Assembly: GCA_003164305.1 (NCBI GenBank)
Contig: PLSZ01000490.1
Coordinates: 1 to 8,184 of the forward strand
DNA: 8,184 nucleotides
Source of the DNA: Acetobacteraceae bacterium
Lineage (GTDB): Bacteria; Pseudomonadota; Alphaproteobacteria; Acetobacterales; Acetobacteraceae
Reading direction: 5' to 3'
Under the pieces are notes generated by a model, which made no database searches, was not told where the DNA came from, and saw only the letters and a program-made list of their open reading frames with translations. Positions 6,475 through 8,184 of the stretch are shown piece after piece; position 1 is the first letter of the stretch; the number at the start of each line of letters is the position of its first letter. The translations under genes and the position numbers were made by a program.

Positions 6475-7690
6475 CGCGACGCGCGGTCTCGGCGGATGGC
6501 AACAGCCAGGTCACCGCGAGGCACAACGCCAGCATCGCCGCCGATCCCCAAAGGCACGCCCCCAGCCCACCCATCTGAGTCAGCGCACCCGACAGTAAAA
6601 TACCCATCAGCCGGCCCCCGGCATTGGCCGCGTAATAAAATCCGACATCTTCGGCCGCCTTGGCCGATCCGGCATAGGCCAGGATCAGATACGAATGCAG
6701 CGACGAGATCACCGCGAAGGCAAAGCCGAACACGCACAACCCAACGGTCACGATCAGGTCGAGCCGTTCGGCATGGGTGTTGCCAAGAACGACGGCCAGG
6801 ACGACCGGAATGGCCGTCAGCACGGCACCCCATAGCCGGGCTTCCGGAACCTCCCGCGACAATCCGTCGCCGCTCCGGCGGATGACCGACGGTGCGATGG
6901 CCTGGACCAATCCATAACCAATCGTCCAACTGGCGATGAAGCCGGCGACTTCCATGTAACGCCATCCCTGGCTGTAAAGGAACACCGGCAGGCCAACCAC
7001 GAACCAGACATCGCGTGAGCCAAACAAGAAAATCCGCGCCGCCGCCATCAGATTGATCGCCCGCGTCTTGGCGAACAATTCACGAAACGACTTCGACGCC
7101 TTCGCCTGTCCCAGAGTCCTCGGCAGGCTGACCGCCACCCCGATCAGAACACAGGCAAGCAAACCCGCCATGAGCCACGCGGCGCCACGAAACCCGATCG
7201 TCTCCAACAGCAGGCCACCGAAGAAAAATCCAATGCCTTTCATCGCGTTCTTGGAACCGGTGAACCATGCGACCCAGCGAAACAACTGGCCCGATCCGCC
7301 TTCGGACGTCGCCTTGATCGCGGACTTCGACGCGGTCTTCGTAAGATCCTTGGCGACGCCGGCGATGCCCTGCGCGGCGACAACCCAGGCCACCGACAGG
7401 CTCGCGCTCCAATTGGGGTTCAGCGCGGACAGCAGCAGCAGACCGAGAATCTGCAGCGTCAGCCCGGTCATCAACATGCGCGGAATGCCAAACCGCGCCG
7501 CGAGCCAGCCGCCGCCGAGATTGGCGAAAATCCCCGCCGTCTCATACAGCAAGAACAGAAACGCCAGCATGAACGGCGTGTAGCCGAGGCTGTAAAAATG
7601 CAGCAGCACGAGCATGCGCAGCGCGCCGTCGGTGAGCGTGAAGCCCCAGTAGCTCGCGGTGACGATCACGTAGTTTCGCGTGGCGGACAT
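6464..7690 (-). CDS. arsJ: ArsJ, organoarsenical (1-arseno-3-phosphoglycerate) efflux transporter of the MFS
   Basis: This is a 408-residue inner-membrane protein with about 12 hydrophobic segments. It carries the segments I associate with ArsJ: LTDGALRMLVLLHFYSLGY (19-37), AKDLTKTASKSAIK (113-126), GSKNAMKGIGFFFGG (145-159), FGSRDVWFVVGLPVFLYS (223-240) and LHSYLILAYA (331-340) leading to DVGFYYAANAGGRLMG (348-363). In the described pathway ArsJ expels 1-arseno-3-phosphoglycerate made by the partner GAPDH; the product then breaks down to arsenate outside. The ATG at 7690 shares one base with the stop of the GAPDH gene (TGATG) and has an AGAGGAG ribosome binding site. The frame continues open upstream but only as a shadow of the GAPDH gene. 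The C-terminal tail is a short Arg/Ala stretch. Confidence 0.93.
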   Translation of the reverse strand: MSATRNYVIVTASYWGFTLTDGALRMLVLLHFYSLGYTPFMLAFLFLLYETAGIFANLGGGWLAARFGIPRMLMTGLTLQILGLLLLSALNPNWSASLSVAWVVAAQGIAGVAKDLTKTASKSAIKATSEGGSGQLFRWVAWFTGSKNAMKGIGFFFGGLLLETIGFRGAAWLMAGLLACVLIGVAVSLPRTLGQAKASKSFRELFAKTRAINLMAAARIFLFGSRDVWFVVGLPVFLYSQGWRYMEVAGFIASWTIGYGLVQAIAPSVIRRSGDGLSREVPEARLWGAVLTAIPVVLAVVLGNTHAERLDLIVTVGLCVFGFAFAVISSLHSYLILAYAGSAKAAEDVGFYYAANAGGRLMGILLSGALTQMGGLGACLWGSAAMLALCLAVTWLLPSAETARRAPA

Positions 7691-8184
7691 CACACGCTCC
7701 TCTGAATGGCGATATTGGCGAGATCGACCATGCGGCACGCGTAGCCGGCTTCGTTGTCGTACCAGGCATAGACCTTGAGCAGCGTCCCGTCGGTCACCAG
7801 CGTGCTTGGCCCATCCACGATCGCGCTGCGCGTGTCGTTCACGTAATCGGCCGATACCAGCGGGCGCGTCTCGAAACCCAGGATGCCGGCGAGCGATCCC
7901 GCAGCGGCGGTGCGGAACAGGTCGTTGACCTCGTTCGCCGTTACCGCGCGCGCCATCTCGAACACGCAATCCGTAAGGCTGGCGTTCAGCACCGGTGCGC
8001 GCACCGCGTGGCCGTCCAGCTTGCCTTTGAGTTCCGGATAGATCAGCGCGATGGCGGTGGCGCTGCCCGTCGTGGTGGGCGACAGCGACAGCATCGCCGA
8101 CCGCGCGCGCCGCAGGTCCTTGTGCGGCGCATCGACCACCACATTGGTGTTGGTGGGATCGTGGATCGTGGTGATCTGGCCGTG
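7690..8184 (-). CDS. ArsJ-associated glyceraldehyde-3-phosphate dehydrogenase, C-terminal half
   Basis: The gene is cut by the right edge. 164 residues are visible of about 335. Reading starts mid-gene at [13 protein letters not shown]; the H of TIH (fragment residue 8, bases 8161-8163) is the expected catalytic histidine. The catalytic cysteine should lie about 25 residues further upstream, outside the window. The substrate-binding [13 protein letters not shown] (18-30), TTTGSATAI (37-45) and [11 protein letters not shown] (62-72) are present, as is WYDNE near the end. The enzyme normally oxidises glyceraldehyde 3-phosphate with phosphate and NAD. Arsenate can replace phosphate, giving 1-arseno-3-phosphoglycerate. 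Direct coupling to arsJ makes this arsenate-detoxifying role more likely than housekeeping glycolysis. The segment after WYDNE reads AGYACRM, where the usual form has GY followed by a residue and then NR; the N to C change is unusual. Confidence 0.9.
   Translation of the reverse strand, partial: HGQITTIHDPTNTNVVVDAPHKDLRRARSAMLSLSPTTTGSATAIALIYPELKGKLDGHAVRAPVLNASLTDCVFEMARAVTANEVNDLFRTAAAGSLAGILGFETRPLVSADYVNDTRSAIVDGPSTLVTDGTLLKVYAWYDNEAGYACRMVDLANIAIQRSV
7697..7703 (-). promoter_or_regulatory. Ribosome binding site of arsJ
   Basis: On the minus strand, AGAGGAG lies within the end of the GAPDH gene, 6 bases before the arsJ ATG. It supports the 7690 start and coupled translation of the pair. 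Confidence 0.8.

Overview
This is a GC-rich bacterial chromosomal segment with compact, Shine-Dalgarno-led genes. No ribosomal or taxonomic marker is visible. Long GC-rich genes, a pair of LivK-type binding proteins and a CACAGAT-type spaced repeat between genes would fit a soil or sediment lineage such as Acidobacteriota, Verrucomicrobiota or Planctomycetota. That placement is only an inference.

Left part (1-1790, plus strand). The window opens inside a HpaB/PvcC-type flavin-dependent 4-hydroxyphenylacetate 3-monooxygenase-like gene, of which only the C-terminal part is present. A 476-base gene-free gap follows. It holds a striking inverted repeat at 970-1093, whose arms are each built of three heptamers on a 10-base period. 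A small helix-turn-helix gene (1362-1784) comes next; its start is weak and it has a proline in the recognition helix.

Middle (1791-5358). An aldo/keto reductase of the aldose/L-fucose dehydrogenase type lies on the minus strand, tail to tail with the HTH gene. A 131-base spacer separates it from two divergent tandem genes for periplasmic LivK-type substrate-binding proteins. The two mature proteins are about 80% identical by my manual alignment, are translationally coupled, and have no permease or ATPase gene beside them in the window.

Right part (5424-8184). A 6-phosphofructokinase gene on the plus strand converges on a two-gene minus-strand unit, a glyceraldehyde-3-phosphate dehydrogenase (3' half only) and arsJ. 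In the known pathway, the dedicated GAPDH uses arsenate in place of phosphate to form 1-arseno-3-phosphoglycerate. ArsJ exports this compound, which then decays outside the cell, giving arsenate resistance. The stop and start codons of the pair overlap by one base, which supports co-expression. The rest of the ars operon, if present, would lie beyond the right edge.

I found no tRNA, rRNA, CRISPR array, insertion sequence or prophage genes. The best-defined known system is GAPDH-ArsJ. The least explained features are the inverted repeat at 970-1093 and the orphan tandem binding proteins.
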